DNA of 57,255 nucleotides from Gammaproteobacteria bacterium (lineage in GTDB: Bacteria > Pseudomonadota > Gammaproteobacteria > Enterobacterales > Alteromonadaceae). The notes beneath the pieces are model-generated. The model was not told the DNA's origin. It saw nothing but the letters and a program-made list of their open reading frames with translations, and did no database searches. The position numbers and the translations under genes were made by a program. The stretch spans positions 1 to 57,255 of the forward strand of contig JAFLDV010000029.1 of assembly GCA_017302255.1 (NCBI GenBank), given 5' to 3'. The first letter of the stretch is position 1, and the number at the start of each line of letters is the position of its first letter. Below, piece after piece: positions 27,015-35,347 of this stretch.

Positions 27015-28469
27015 TTAACTCGCTAATATCGCGGGCAGACGAAACAAGACTAGCGAAAGCAATGTTTGCGCAGCGCTAACAGTTAGCGCCTCGGTATAAA
27101 CTCGCAGCTCAGGAGCATTTCCTGATAAACGCAGATGGACTACTGATTGATCAGACAAATAACAACGCCAGCCATCGGTTACGTCGACCTGACTCACCTT
27201 AACTAACAACCCGAGTCTGTCTAGCAATTGCTGCGGTGCATTGACCGCTTCTGCCAGTAATGACCGACAGCGAGCCACATCAACTTGCTGTAGCCTATCG
27301 CTAAGTGTTACGCCTTCTGGTAACGCTGCTACCAGTGCTGAAACATTCGTGTGTCGAGCTGCGACTAATACTTCCAACGCAGGTAAAACAGCATCTCTAG
27401 TTGGCAGCGCAGTCATCGTTTTTTGATTTCTGACTAAATCAGAACCTAGCAAAAATCCACCATTGGCTTCAAAACCAGCGACTGAATGATATTGCTTGGC
27501 TAATTCAGCAAAACTGGCAATAACATAAGGCGAACCAATGCGGGTGCGTACTACCTTTTTAAATGAGTTAGTTTTTTCAATTATGCTGTTGCAGCTCACA
27601 GGCACCGCCAATGCATCCACGGCGAGCTGTTGTGCCGTTAACAAACAAAGCACATCGCCACGCAACCAATTGCCGTATTCATCAGCCAACAATGGTCTAT
27701 CGCCATCGCCATCAGTCGAAAAAACGGCGTCTAGCTGCCAAGCTTTGGCAAACTGCCGGCCCCGCTCGCGATCTTCCGCACTGACGGCTTCGGTATCAAT
27801 TGGTACAAACTGATCTGATGGCTCCAGTTCGACCACTTCCGCACCTAATTCTCGAAATAGTCTTGGATAAAGCGCTCGGCCTGCACTCGAATGAAGATAA
27901 ATCCCTATGCGCTTCCCGCTTAGCGGCTTCTCAGGATAAAACTGGAGATAACGTGCTAGGTAATGATCCGAAGCGTCTGAACGCACATCTAAATGCTGAG
28001 GCGCAGAAGCTACAAGCGGCGAAGCACATTCAGTGATGGCTTGCTCGTCTTCTTTACTAATCTCACCATCCGGCCGATAGAATTTGAGCCCATTTCGGTC
28101 AAACGGGATATGACTGCCGGTCACCATGATGGCAGGGATCCCCTGCGACATTGCGTAACAAGCTAAAGCAGGCGTCGGCAAAACACCGAAAAACTCGGCT
28201 TCTACGCCTAATGCTTTGGCCGCACCAGCACAGGCTGCCACCATAGTTGCACTGCTTGGACGGTAATCCATGCCTAGGGCGATCCTCTGCACTTTACCTT
28301 TCGTTGCCATCACTCGAATAAACGCTTGGGTATAAGCAGCGCAGACTTGGTCAGTTAAATCAGTAACTAGGCCACGAGCGCCACTAGTACCAAAGGCCAC
28401 AGGACTCGTTTGGATTATTTGCGACACAGCAACGGCAGTTTCCTGATTAATCTCTGAGCTGGTCACCAT
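27015..28469 (-). CDS. manB: Phosphomannomutase/phosphoglucomutase
   Basis: Alpha-D-phosphohexomutase of 484 residues that interconverts hexose-6-phosphate and hexose-1-phosphate. The active-site phosphoserine is Ser119 in TGSHIP (117-122) and the metal loop is DGDGDR (253-258). GFEANGGFLLG is the sugar-binding loop, and the phosphate-binding end is RLSGNAPELRVYTE. The next gene upstream, manC, uses mannose-1-phosphate, so the likely reaction is mannose-6-phosphate to mannose-1-phosphate; activity on glucose phosphates cannot be excluded. Its ATG shares one base with the manC stop (TAATG), so the two enzymes are coupled. It supplies GDP-mannose for the polymer. Confidence 0.88.
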   Translation of the reverse strand: MVTSSEINQETAVAVSQIIQTSPVAFGTSGARGLVTDLTDQVCAAYTQAFIRVMATKGKVQRIALGMDYRPSSATMVAACAGAAKALGVEAEFFGVLPTPALACYAMSQGIPAIMVTGSHIPFDRNGLKFYRPDGEISKEDEQAITECASPLVASAPQHLDVRSDASDHYLARYLQFYPEKPLSGKRIGIYLHSSAGRALYPRLFRELGAEVVELEPSDQFVPIDTEAVSAEDRERGRQFAKAWQLDAVFSTDGDGDRPLLADEYGNWLRGDVLCLLTAQQLAVDALAVPVSCNSIIEKTNSFKKVVRTRIGSPYVIASFAELAKQYHSVAGFEANGGFLLGSDLVRNQKTMTALPTRDAVLPALEVLVAARHTNVSALVAALPEGVTLSDRLQQVDVARCRSLLAEAVNAPQQLLDRLGLLVKVSQVDVTDGWRCYLSDQSVVHLRLSGNAPELRVYTEALTVSAAQTLLSLVLFRLPAILAS

Positions 28470-29893
28470 TATTTGGCTCGTCCATAAATGTCGGAAAAGC
28501 GCACTATATCATCCTCGCCAAGATATGCCCCAGACTGAACTTCAATAAGCTCCAGTGGAATTTTTCCAGGGTTTTCTAACGAATGCACAGCGCCTAGCGG
28601 AATGTAGACCGATTGGTTTTCGGTCAACAGCTTAATCTCACCGTCTAGGGTAACCTTGGCGGTGCCAGATACAACGATCCAATGCTCAGCTCTGTGGTGA
28701 TGCATCTGAATGGACAGCTTATCGCCAGGATTTACGGTGATTCGTTTGACTTGGTAACGTGCACCGTTATCTATTGAATCGTATTTGCCCCAAGGCCGGT
28801 AAACTTCGCGATGATTAATTTGCTCTGACCTTCCAGCCTTATTGAGCTCATCGACTAATTTTTTCACATCTTGAACACGGTCTTTCGGTGCGACCATCAC
28901 AGCGTCTTTGGTCTGTACGACCACCAGATCATCAACGCCAAGGCAAGTCAGCAACCCGTGTTCCGAAAGCAGCAAGCTATTTTTTGTCCCAACCGCAATG
29001 ACGTCGCCTTTGGTTGCATTACCCTGCTCATCTTTATCCAAGACTTGCCACAACGATGACCAAGTACCGACATCACTCCAGCCTGCTGCTAATGGCACCA
29101 TAACTGCAGAATCGGTTTTTTCCATCACCGCATAATCAATTGAATCAGAGGGGCATTCATTAAACGCCTTTGCATCCACTCGAATGAAATCAAGATCGGT
29201 AGTGCCATTGGCGACAGCCGCCTTGCAACAATGCAGAATTGTTGGATTAAACTTTTGCAACTCCTCCAAATAACGGCTGGCTTTAAACATAAACATGCCG
29301 CTATTCCATGCATACTCGCCTGAAGATAAATAAGCTTTTGCCTTTTCTAATACAGGCTTTTCGACAAAGGCAGCAACTTTGAATCCAATTGCCTCCCCAT
29401 CAGCGATCTTTACGGAATCACCTTTGCGAATATAGCCATAGCCAGTTTCTGGTGCATCAGGAACAATACCAAATGTAACCAAGTAGCCTTGATTTGCGAG
29501 TTTTCCTGCTTTTGCCACAGCATCGACAAAAGCTTCAGGAATAGTCATTACATGATCAGCTGCGAGTACCAATAACAATGGATCGTCACCATTCTTAATA
29601 GCTGTCAAAGCAGCAATGGCAATCGCCGGAGCGGTATTTTTACCCACTGATTCCAACAACAAATTTTGTTGTAACTGATTAATTTGCCGCAAATGTTCGG
29701 CAGCTAGAAAACGATGTTCTTCATTGCAGATAACTAATGGAAGTTCAGCAGTGATCGGTTTTAACCGAGTAATAGTGTCTTGCAGCATCGAGCTTGCGTG
29801 CACCAAAGGCAAAAACTGTTTGGGCATCAACTCTCGCGACATTGGCCATAAACGAGTCCCTTTTCCGCCGGCTAAAATCACGGGTAAAATCAT
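28469..29893 (-). CDS. manC: Mannose-1-phosphate guanylyltransferase/mannose-6-phosphate isomerase
   Basis: Bifunctional cytoplasmic enzyme of 474 residues, first gene of the long leftward operon. The N-terminal nucleotidyltransferase has [34 protein letters not shown] and AFVEKP, the signature of GDP-mannose pyrophosphorylases. The C-terminal cupin (about 350-470) has [38 protein letters not shown] and [26 protein letters not shown], the type II phosphomannose isomerase metal site. A GAGGAAC ribosome-binding site lies 6 bases before the ATG. It is divergent from the PrsT gene across 252 bp. The product GDP-mannose feeds the glycosyltransferases of this locus or, after further steps, GDP-deoxyhexoses. 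Confidence 0.95.
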   Translation of the reverse strand: MILPVILAGGKGTRLWPMSRELMPKQFLPLVHASSMLQDTITRLKPITAELPLVICNEEHRFLAAEHLRQINQLQQNLLLESVGKNTAPAIAIAALTAIKNGDDPLLLVLAADHVMTIPEAFVDAVAKAGKLANQGYLVTFGIVPDAPETGYGYIRKGDSVKIADGEAIGFKVAAFVEKPVLEKAKAYLSSGEYAWNSGMFMFKASRYLEELQKFNPTILHCCKAAVANGTTDLDFIRVDAKAFNECPSDSIDYAVMEKTDSAVMVPLAAGWSDVGTWSSLWQVLDKDEQGNATKGDVIAVGTKNSLLLSEHGLLTCLGVDDLVVVQTKDAVMVAPKDRVQDVKKLVDELNKAGRSEQINHREVYRPWGKYDSIDNGARYQVKRITVNPGDKLSIQMHHHRAEHWIVVSGTAKVTLDGEIKLLTENQSVYIPLGAVHSLENPGKIPLELIEVQSGAYLGEDDIVRFSDIYGRAK

Positions 29894-30145
29894 GGTTGTT
29901 CCTCACCGAAAATCCATATTTTTGTCATTGGCAAAGATGATAATGCTTGCTGCCATTAAAGTAAAAGGTTGTTGCGCCTAAGTGGCCTCTGCTACTGTAC
30001 GCCAAGGTGATGACGCAATTATACTTTTCACCCTCATTATTTGACGTGAGCAGCCCAGCGTTTTTTGGCAAAATAGACTTAAAATAGTTAAAACCAGCTG
30101 AGCCTTACAGAGTTTGTCATCGGCATTCAAATACCCGGAGTATTC

Positions 30146-32893
30146 ATGAAACACCCAAAAATAATAACGCTTTCGCTGCTGCTAACCTTGGCTGCTGGCT
30201 GTTCGAAAAAAACCTCCGACGAACACTTCCAAGACGCACAAAAATTCCTAAATGAAAATAATGTGCAATCTGCAGTGATTGAACTGAAATCGGCAATACA
30301 ACTGAGCCCAGAAAATGGCAAATATCGGCTACTGCTCGCAGAGATAGCGATGTCCATCGGTGATGTCGCTAGCGCTGATAAAGAATATGAAAAAGCGATA
30401 GCCAACGGCATTGACGTCAACGTGTTGGCACCTTCTTATTTGCGTGCGATGTTTATGGCGAGAAAGCATCGAGAATTGCTGAAATTCATTGATGGCAATA
30501 AAGCACTGAACGAAGAAAATCTAGCAATTGCGACTGTTTTTCAACTACTCATTGAATTAGAAAACGAAAATCGTGAGACTGCTAAGCCAATGCTGGACCA
30601 GATTGCCGGTCAGGACAAATTCGCCGATCTTGCAAATTTTGCTCAAGCGATTTTATTAACTGACGCCGGTCAATCCGAAGACGCAGTAAAAAAGCTTAGT
30701 GACATCGGTAAATCAGCTCGCATCCAACCGGAAATATTATTTGCCAAAGGCCGACTGCAACTTGGACAGCGTCAATTTGACCAGGCTCTATTAAGTTTTC
30801 AAGAATTCGACAAGATTATTCCGAACTACTTCCCGGTGCAGTTGTTCCAAGCACAATGCTTAGTCGAAGCACGGAAAATGACTGATGCCGAAGCGATAGT
30901 CAGCAAACTATTGCAACTAACACCTGAACAACCGTTAGTGAACTATCTTAGTGCAGTGCTAACTTTTGAAAAGAAAGACTTCACCGGCGCTAAGGAAAAA
31001 GCGGAAAAAGCCATTGCCAATGGTTTCGATAGCCCGGCAGCACGCATCCTAGCAGGCCTTTCAGCGGTCAACTTAAAGTTAAATGCACAAGCGTTGGCCC
31101 ATTTTGACCGTAGTCGCGATCAAATCAACAAAGTGCCAGAATTGGCAAAGCTATATCAAGCACTATTATTACAGTCTGGCCGTTCCGACGAGTTGAAAAC
31201 GGAACTACTGAGTAAGAACCCAGCAGAAAATGATCCACAGTTAATCGCTGCAACTGCATATCAATTAATGCGCGAAGGCGCCGATGGCGAAGCTAAAAAG
31301 CTCATCAGTAGCTATAGCAAAACCGCAGATAGCAACGCCTCATTGCAGCTTGCAACATTAAAGCTTGGCATTGAAGGCATGCAATCAGAAGGCCTTGCAG
31401 ACCTAGAGCAAGCGCTGGCGCAAAATCCTAAAGCCGATAAAGCCCGTGAGGTCCTCGCGCAAAGTTATCTGCGTACTGGTCAATTTGCTAAAGCGGATGC
31501 TTTGGCTGATTATTGGATCAACAGTACCGAAGAAGAGGAAATCGGCTACAACTTGAAAGCATACTCAGCGCTTTTACAAGGGCAAAACGATATCGCCAAA
31601 GGTTTTATCGAAAAAGCGAGTGCTGCTAATCGTAAGAATCCATTTACCTTGCTATTAAAAGCGGCTTTGGCTGAATCGGCTAAACAATTTGCTGAAGCAG
31701 AACAGTTCTATTTAGAGGCTTTAGCTGCAGATCCAGGTTATCTGCCAGCAATTATGCCGTTTTATCAAATGATGAAACAGCAAAGCAAAGGCAACGAGGC
31801 CGTCTCAGCCCTAGAGAAGATGCAAAAAGCGAATCCAGACGTAAAATCTTTGCGTATTGGCCTTGCTCTAGTATACGGACGTGAGCAGAAACTCCAACAA
31901 GTAGTCGATTTGATTAATGCCGATAAATCAGATGCCCCACCCACTGAATATCGTAAGCTATTAATCGAAGCGCAAAACGGTCTTGGCAATATTACTGAGG
32001 TGGTTAAATTAACCAGCGAATGGTACAACGAAAACCCTGAAAACCTAGAAATTGCCATTGCTCATAGCCGCGCGCTTCTGGCAAATAAAGAACAAGTGCA
32101 AGCATTAGCTGTACTTGATCGCTTGCTGGCGAAACTTCCTGAGAACCAACAACTGCTCAAAGCAAAAATTGCCCTACTGATAGCAAGCAAAAACCCTTTA
32201 GAGGCGCTGGCCACCCTTGAGAAAATCAAAACTGAAGCAAAAGATGCTGCTGAATTCATGCAACTGAAAGCTCAATTGATGATTCAAGCAAATAAAGTTG
32301 CTGAAGCTAAGAGCTACCTTGAAGGTGAATACCGCAAAGCCGCCACTGAACAAACTGCAACGCTGTTGGCGGAAGTTTACCTTAGAAGTAATGCTAAACC
32401 ACTTGCGCTGGCATTACTAAAGAGCCACTACGGACGCAATCCAAACCATGTGATCGCCGCAAGTCTGTATGCCAACATCGTGTTGGAGAGCGACCTTGCA
32501 TTGGCTTCATCAATTTATAAACAGGTGCTTACTGACCAAAGCAATGATTATGTTGCATTAAACAACTACGCATGGATATTGCACAACGCAGGCGATGATC
32601 AACAAGCATTGAAATATGCTAGTAAAGCACTGGTGGTTGTGCCTAATCAACCTGATGCATTAGATACACTTGGCAGTATCAAATTTAAACTAGGTGATAC
32701 CGACGCCGCAATCACTGCGTTTCAAGCATCGCTAAAAGCGCGACCAAACCATCCTGAGGTATTACTAAACCTGGCTGAAGCCTTATTGAAAAAGGGTGAT
32801 AAGGCTGCAGCGCGCGAACAACTTGCGTTGGTAAAAGCTGCTGAAGGCCCGCTAAAGAACCGTTTAGAGAGCCTATCAGCTGAAAGCAAGTAG
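30146..32893 (+). CDS. prsT: PEP-CTERM system TPR-repeat lipoprotein PrsT (copy 1)
   Basis: A 915-residue lipoprotein with lipobox LAAGC (Cys19), followed by a solenoid of tetratricopeptide repeats covering nearly the whole length. Examples are SAVIELKSAIQLSPENGKYRLLLAEIA near the start and LNNYAWILHNAGDDQQALKYASKALVVVPNQPDALDTLG near the end. It is the PrsT family (TIGR02917), a marker of XrtA/PEP-CTERM genomes, thought to work at the periplasmic side of the outer or inner membrane in sorting or polymer assembly; the exact role is not known. A GGAG site lies 5 bases before the ATG. It stands alone on its strand, ahead of the PEP-CTERM gene, and has a paralogue at 35348-38101. Confidence 0.92.
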   Translation: MKHPKIITLSLLLTLAAGCSKKTSDEHFQDAQKFLNENNVQSAVIELKSAIQLSPENGKYRLLLAEIAMSIGDVASADKEYEKAIANGIDVNVLAPSYLRAMFMARKHRELLKFIDGNKALNEENLAIATVFQLLIELENENRETAKPMLDQIAGQDKFADLANFAQAILLTDAGQSEDAVKKLSDIGKSARIQPEILFAKGRLQLGQRQFDQALLSFQEFDKIIPNYFPVQLFQAQCLVEARKMTDAEAIVSKLLQLTPEQPLVNYLSAVLTFEKKDFTGAKEKAEKAIANGFDSPAARILAGLSAVNLKLNAQALAHFDRSRDQINKVPELAKLYQALLLQSGRSDELKTELLSKNPAENDPQLIAATAYQLMREGADGEAKKLISSYSKTADSNASLQLATLKLGIEGMQSEGLADLEQALAQNPKADKAREVLAQSYLRTGQFAKADALADYWINSTEEEEIGYNLKAYSALLQGQNDIAKGFIEKASAANRKNPFTLLLKAALAESAKQFAEAEQFYLEALAADPGYLPAIMPFYQMMKQQSKGNEAVSALEKMQKANPDVKSLRIGLALVYGREQKLQQVVDLINADKSDAPPTEYRKLLIEAQNGLGNITEVVKLTSEWYNENPENLEIAIAHSRALLANKEQVQALAVLDRLLAKLPENQQLLKAKIALLIASKNPLEALATLEKIKTEAKDAAEFMQLKAQLMIQANKVAEAKSYLEGEYRKAATEQTATLLAEVYLRSNAKPLALALLKSHYGRNPNHVIAASLYANIVLESDLALASSIYKQVLTDQSNDYVALNNYAWILHNAGDDQQALKYASKALVVVPNQPDALDTLGSIKFKLGDTDAAITAFQASLKARPNHPEVLLNLAEALLKKGDKAAAREQLALVKAAEGPLKNRLESLSAESK

Positions 32894-32904
32894 CAAATCC
32901 TGTT

Positions 32905-32933
32905 AGTAGTCTGCACTCCTAGTGCAGACTACT
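32905..32933 (+). terminator. Hairpin after prsT, terminator-like
   Basis: A perfect 13-bp inverted repeat, AGTAGTCTGCACT, with a 3-base CCT loop, begins 12 bases after the prsT stop. It is followed by TACTTATTG rather than a U-run, so it may be a weak terminator or an mRNA 3'-end stabiliser. Because it is perfect it could work from either strand. Confidence 0.55.
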
Positions 32934-33183
32934 TACTTATTGTTCAATCGAATTAGCCAGCTCATTTTCACAGTAAAAAACCCCGCCTCCATGGTAGAAT
33001 CATTAAATTAACGTCCCCGTGACCTTTTTAACATCAGCATTTTCGCTTCTGGTAACACTGAGAGTTTTCTAGTTGATATAGTGCCGGGCTTCCATGTCGG
33101 AAATTTTTACACCAACTAAACCGGTACAAACACGCAGCACACTAAGTTGATGATTTTAATCAATTTTAAATAAAATAGAATTC

Positions 33184-33199
33184 TGGCACACTTCCTGCT
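33184..33199 (+). promoter_or_regulatory. Sigma-54 (-24/-12) promoter of the PEP-CTERM gene
   Basis: The sequence TGGCACACTTCCTGCT matches the RpoN consensus TGGCAC-N5-TTGC closely, with the invariant GG and GC dinucleotides exactly 12 bases apart. It lies 40 bp before the ATG of the PEP-CTERM gene, so the transcript would start about 28 bases upstream of the start codon. The locus also encodes a sigma-54 activator (PrsR) with a GAFTGA motif, which makes this the expected target. Comparable PrsK/PrsR/RpoN control of PEP-CTERM genes is known from floc-forming bacteria. Confidence 0.85.
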
Positions 33200-33238
33200 T
33201 TATATATTTCGATGGAAACAAATTATTTGGAGAATTAC

Positions 33239-34063
33239 ATGAAATCGTTAAAGACTTTAGTTCTAGCCGCATCAGTTTTAGTAGCTGCTCAGGCAAATGC
33301 TAGTTACACAATCACTTACGGCGGTCAAGCCGCTACTGATGGCTCAGGCGTTACGAGTTCATTAGTTGCTCCGTCTAACGTAGTTGGTTTTGGTAGTGGT
33401 TACTTCATCGAAACGTTTGATGCTGCAACTGCAATGAATATCCCAGGCGTTGGTGCAGGTAGTACAGCGTATAATATCTCTGGCGCTAGTACTGGTTGTG
33501 CAGTCAACTCGTTAGGTTCTGGTTCAGGTATCGGTATCGGTACTTCATCTGGTAATGCTTTAGGTGTTCGTAACAATAGCGAATCAGGTACTGCTGCAGC
33601 ACCTGCTGGCAATACTGGTAGCTGCTTCGCTTACACTCCAGGCCCAGGTAAAGTTGTACCTGCATGGATTGAAATTGACTATACATCACTGTTAGCTACG
33701 CTGCCAGGCAACCCAGCTGTAAACTATTTAGGTTTCTACTTAGGTTCAGTTGATACTTACAACAGCCTGCAGTTCTACCGTGGTTCTGAAACTACACCAT
33801 TCTTATCACTGTCTGGCCAACAAATTTTAAATGCTAACGGTGGTACTACTGGTAACCAAATTGCTAACGGTTCAAACGTATATATCAATATCAACTTTAT
33901 TGGTGAATCTTTCACCAAATTCCGCTTCACTACTACAGCAGTTGCGGCTGAGTTTGATAACATCGTTGGCGGTTTAACAAACCGTCCTGTGTCTGCTCCA
34001 GCAACCTTAGCCCTGTTAGGTTTAGGTCTGTTAGGTATGTCACTGCGTCGCAGAAAAGCATAA
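33239..34063 (+). CDS. PEP-CTERM sorting domain-containing secreted protein
   Basis: A 274-residue exported protein and the probable substrate of XrtA. The ATG at 33239 has GGAG six bases upstream; an in-frame ATG 27 bp earlier has no such site. An N-terminal signal peptide (MKSLKTLVLAASVLVAAQANA) is followed by a Gly/Ser/Thr/Asn-rich domain with four cysteines or so and no motif I recognise. The C-terminus has the tripartite sorting signal: short motif SAPAT, hydrophobic helix LALLGLGLLGMSL and basic tail RRRKA. The usual Pro-Glu-Pro is replaced by Pro-Ala-Thr. Codon choice is strongly GGT/GCT/ACT biased compared with neighbours, suggesting high expression. It has a sigma-54 promoter upstream and a strong terminator downstream, so it is monocistronic. 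Confidence 0.9.
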   Translation: MKSLKTLVLAASVLVAAQANASYTITYGGQAATDGSGVTSSLVAPSNVVGFGSGYFIETFDAATAMNIPGVGAGSTAYNISGASTGCAVNSLGSGSGIGIGTSSGNALGVRNNSESGTAAAPAGNTGSCFAYTPGPGKVVPAWIEIDYTSLLATLPGNPAVNYLGFYLGSVDTYNSLQFYRGSETTPFLSLSGQQILNANGGTTGNQIANGSNVYININFIGESFTKFRFTTTAVAAEFDNIVGGLTNRPVSAPATLALLGLGLLGMSLRRRKA

Positions 34064-34075
34064 TTAAGCTTTCTG

Positions 34076-34106
34076 AAAAAAACCGACCTAAGGTCGGTTT
34101 TTTTTT
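34076..34106 (+). terminator. Rho-independent terminator of the PEP-CTERM gene
   Basis: A stem ACCGACC/GGTCGGT with a TAA loop, preceded by an A-run and followed by nine T residues, starts 13 bases after the stop codon. It is a textbook intrinsic terminator and, because of the A-run, could also act on the other strand. Confidence 0.92.
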
Positions 34107-34313
34107 GCCTTAATTATTGTTGTCCTTCGCACTTCGAATAGTTTTTGGTGATTCAAACTAGGTAAGCAATAATGTCGAGCGCTGACTAACTAAGCATCAT
34201 AAGCTGTAACTCACTTGAAGCCTGTCGCTTGAGCCTTTGACTTCAGCTTTGATTGTGATCTGAGAGCAGGAATAAATTCGAAGAGCCGCTGGCAAACTGC
34301 GACGATTTAACTG

Positions 34314-35252
34314 CTAATCCGCAGGCCAGATAGCAGTTTTGCTGTTTAATTGGCGGCGTCGACTAATTGTCGGCAGCAATACTTGCATACGTTTATAAAC
34401 TGCAAATTGCTGACGGAACTCAGAAAAATTAAGCGTCACAAGAGCTAAAAGCGTAAGTTTAACCCTATTGCGTAAATAACAACGAATTAGACTTTGGTCT
34501 TCAGCTTTAAGGATATTGCTCAAGTCTAGAATAAAACTTAGCAGTTCGTTATTTTGATTGAAAACTGTCGTCACTGCTTTGCCGGAGCGATCTTCGCGGT
34601 CATGATGAATAAAACAACGCGGCACTACGCCAATTTTAAATTGGTGATAATTCACCCGCTGCGCATAATGAGTATCCTCCCCATAATGCACAAACAGCTC
34701 AGTGTCGAAGAGTCCTACTTGTGAAAGGCAAGCTCTGCTGATTAACCAAGCTGCGGCATTAACAAAATCGACCTGATAAATAGCATGCAGCGGCTCGCCT
34801 TTGATTAGCTGAGTGTAAAGCTGCCTGCCTTCATCATGGCAACTGGAGATATACTTAGTAAAATTCCAATCCAGACGCTCACCAGAACCATTCAAATGGA
34901 CCGGACTTAAAATGCCAAATTCTGGTGATTGCTGCTGTAACTTTACTAATTGTTCCAAACAGTCATCAACGAACCACGCGTCATGGTTTAGCAAAAATAC
35001 ATGCTCGGCGCCAGCAGCTAATGCCTTGCTGATCCCTAGATTATTTGCTTTGGCAAAACCAAGATTTTCAGATGAGGTAATTAATTCAACTTCTGGGTAG
35101 TTTGCGCGGATATACTCGACAGAATCATCATTGGATGCATTGTCGATGACAATGCACTGAAGCGGCACTTTGCTCAATCGGAGAGAACCCAGACATTGAT
35201 CCAGCCATTCATGGCCGGAATTGTAAGTAACCACTACCACAAACACACTCAT
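34314..35252 (-). CDS. Glycosyltransferase family 2 (rhamnosyltransferase-like)
   Basis: A 312-residue GT-A enzyme. It starts MSVFVVVVTYNSGHEWLDQCL and has CIVIDNASNDDSVEYI, SSENLGFAKANNLGI and the metal-binding VFLLNHDAWFVDD, followed by GLFDTELFVHYGEDTHYAQRV, the acceptor-side ED motif of this subgroup. The pattern is that of WbbL-like enzymes, which transfer rhamnose or related sugars. It is 95 bp downstream of the second PrsT gene on the same strand. It is not part of a longer cluster on its other side: 250 bp with only the PEP-CTERM terminator separate it from that gene. A role in glycosylating the polymer or the PEP-CTERM protein is inference. Confidence 0.87.
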   Translation of the reverse strand: MSVFVVVVTYNSGHEWLDQCLGSLRLSKVPLQCIVIDNASNDDSVEYIRANYPEVELITSSENLGFAKANNLGISKALAAGAEHVFLLNHDAWFVDDCLEQLVKLQQQSPEFGILSPVHLNGSGERLDWNFTKYISSCHDEGRQLYTQLIKGEPLHAIYQVDFVNAAAWLISRACLSQVGLFDTELFVHYGEDTHYAQRVNYHQFKIGVVPRCFIHHDREDRSGKAVTTVFNQNNELLSFILDLSNILKAEDQSLIRCYLRNRVKLTLLALVTLNFSEFRQQFAVYKRMQVLLPTISRRRQLNSKTAIWPAD

Positions 35253-35347
35253 AATCCGTTAACCTTAGCTCCTAATGATTTGGGCCGCATTCTGCATCAT
35301 GCAGATATACGACCCGTAACCTACTTACTCTATCCGTTAACTTATTA

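Larger units (their letters stand above)
32894..33238 (+). other. 345-bp intergenic region upstream of the PEP-CTERM gene
   Basis: Non-coding stretch between prsT and the PEP-CTERM gene. It holds a perfect 13-bp hairpin just after prsT (32905-32933), a long AT-rich tract (33141-33180) including the short inverted repeat TTGAT/ATCAA, and the sigma-54 type promoter at 33184-33199. The roughly 200 bp between hairpin and promoter is where an enhancer-like site for PrsR would be expected. I could not identify a convincing dyad there by eye. Confidence 0.6.

Noticed and set aside
29985-30005. Possible leftward sigma-54 promoter for the manC operon
   Set aside because: The GC and CC dinucleotides are 11 rather than 12 bases apart on the plus strand, and spacing is strict for RpoN.
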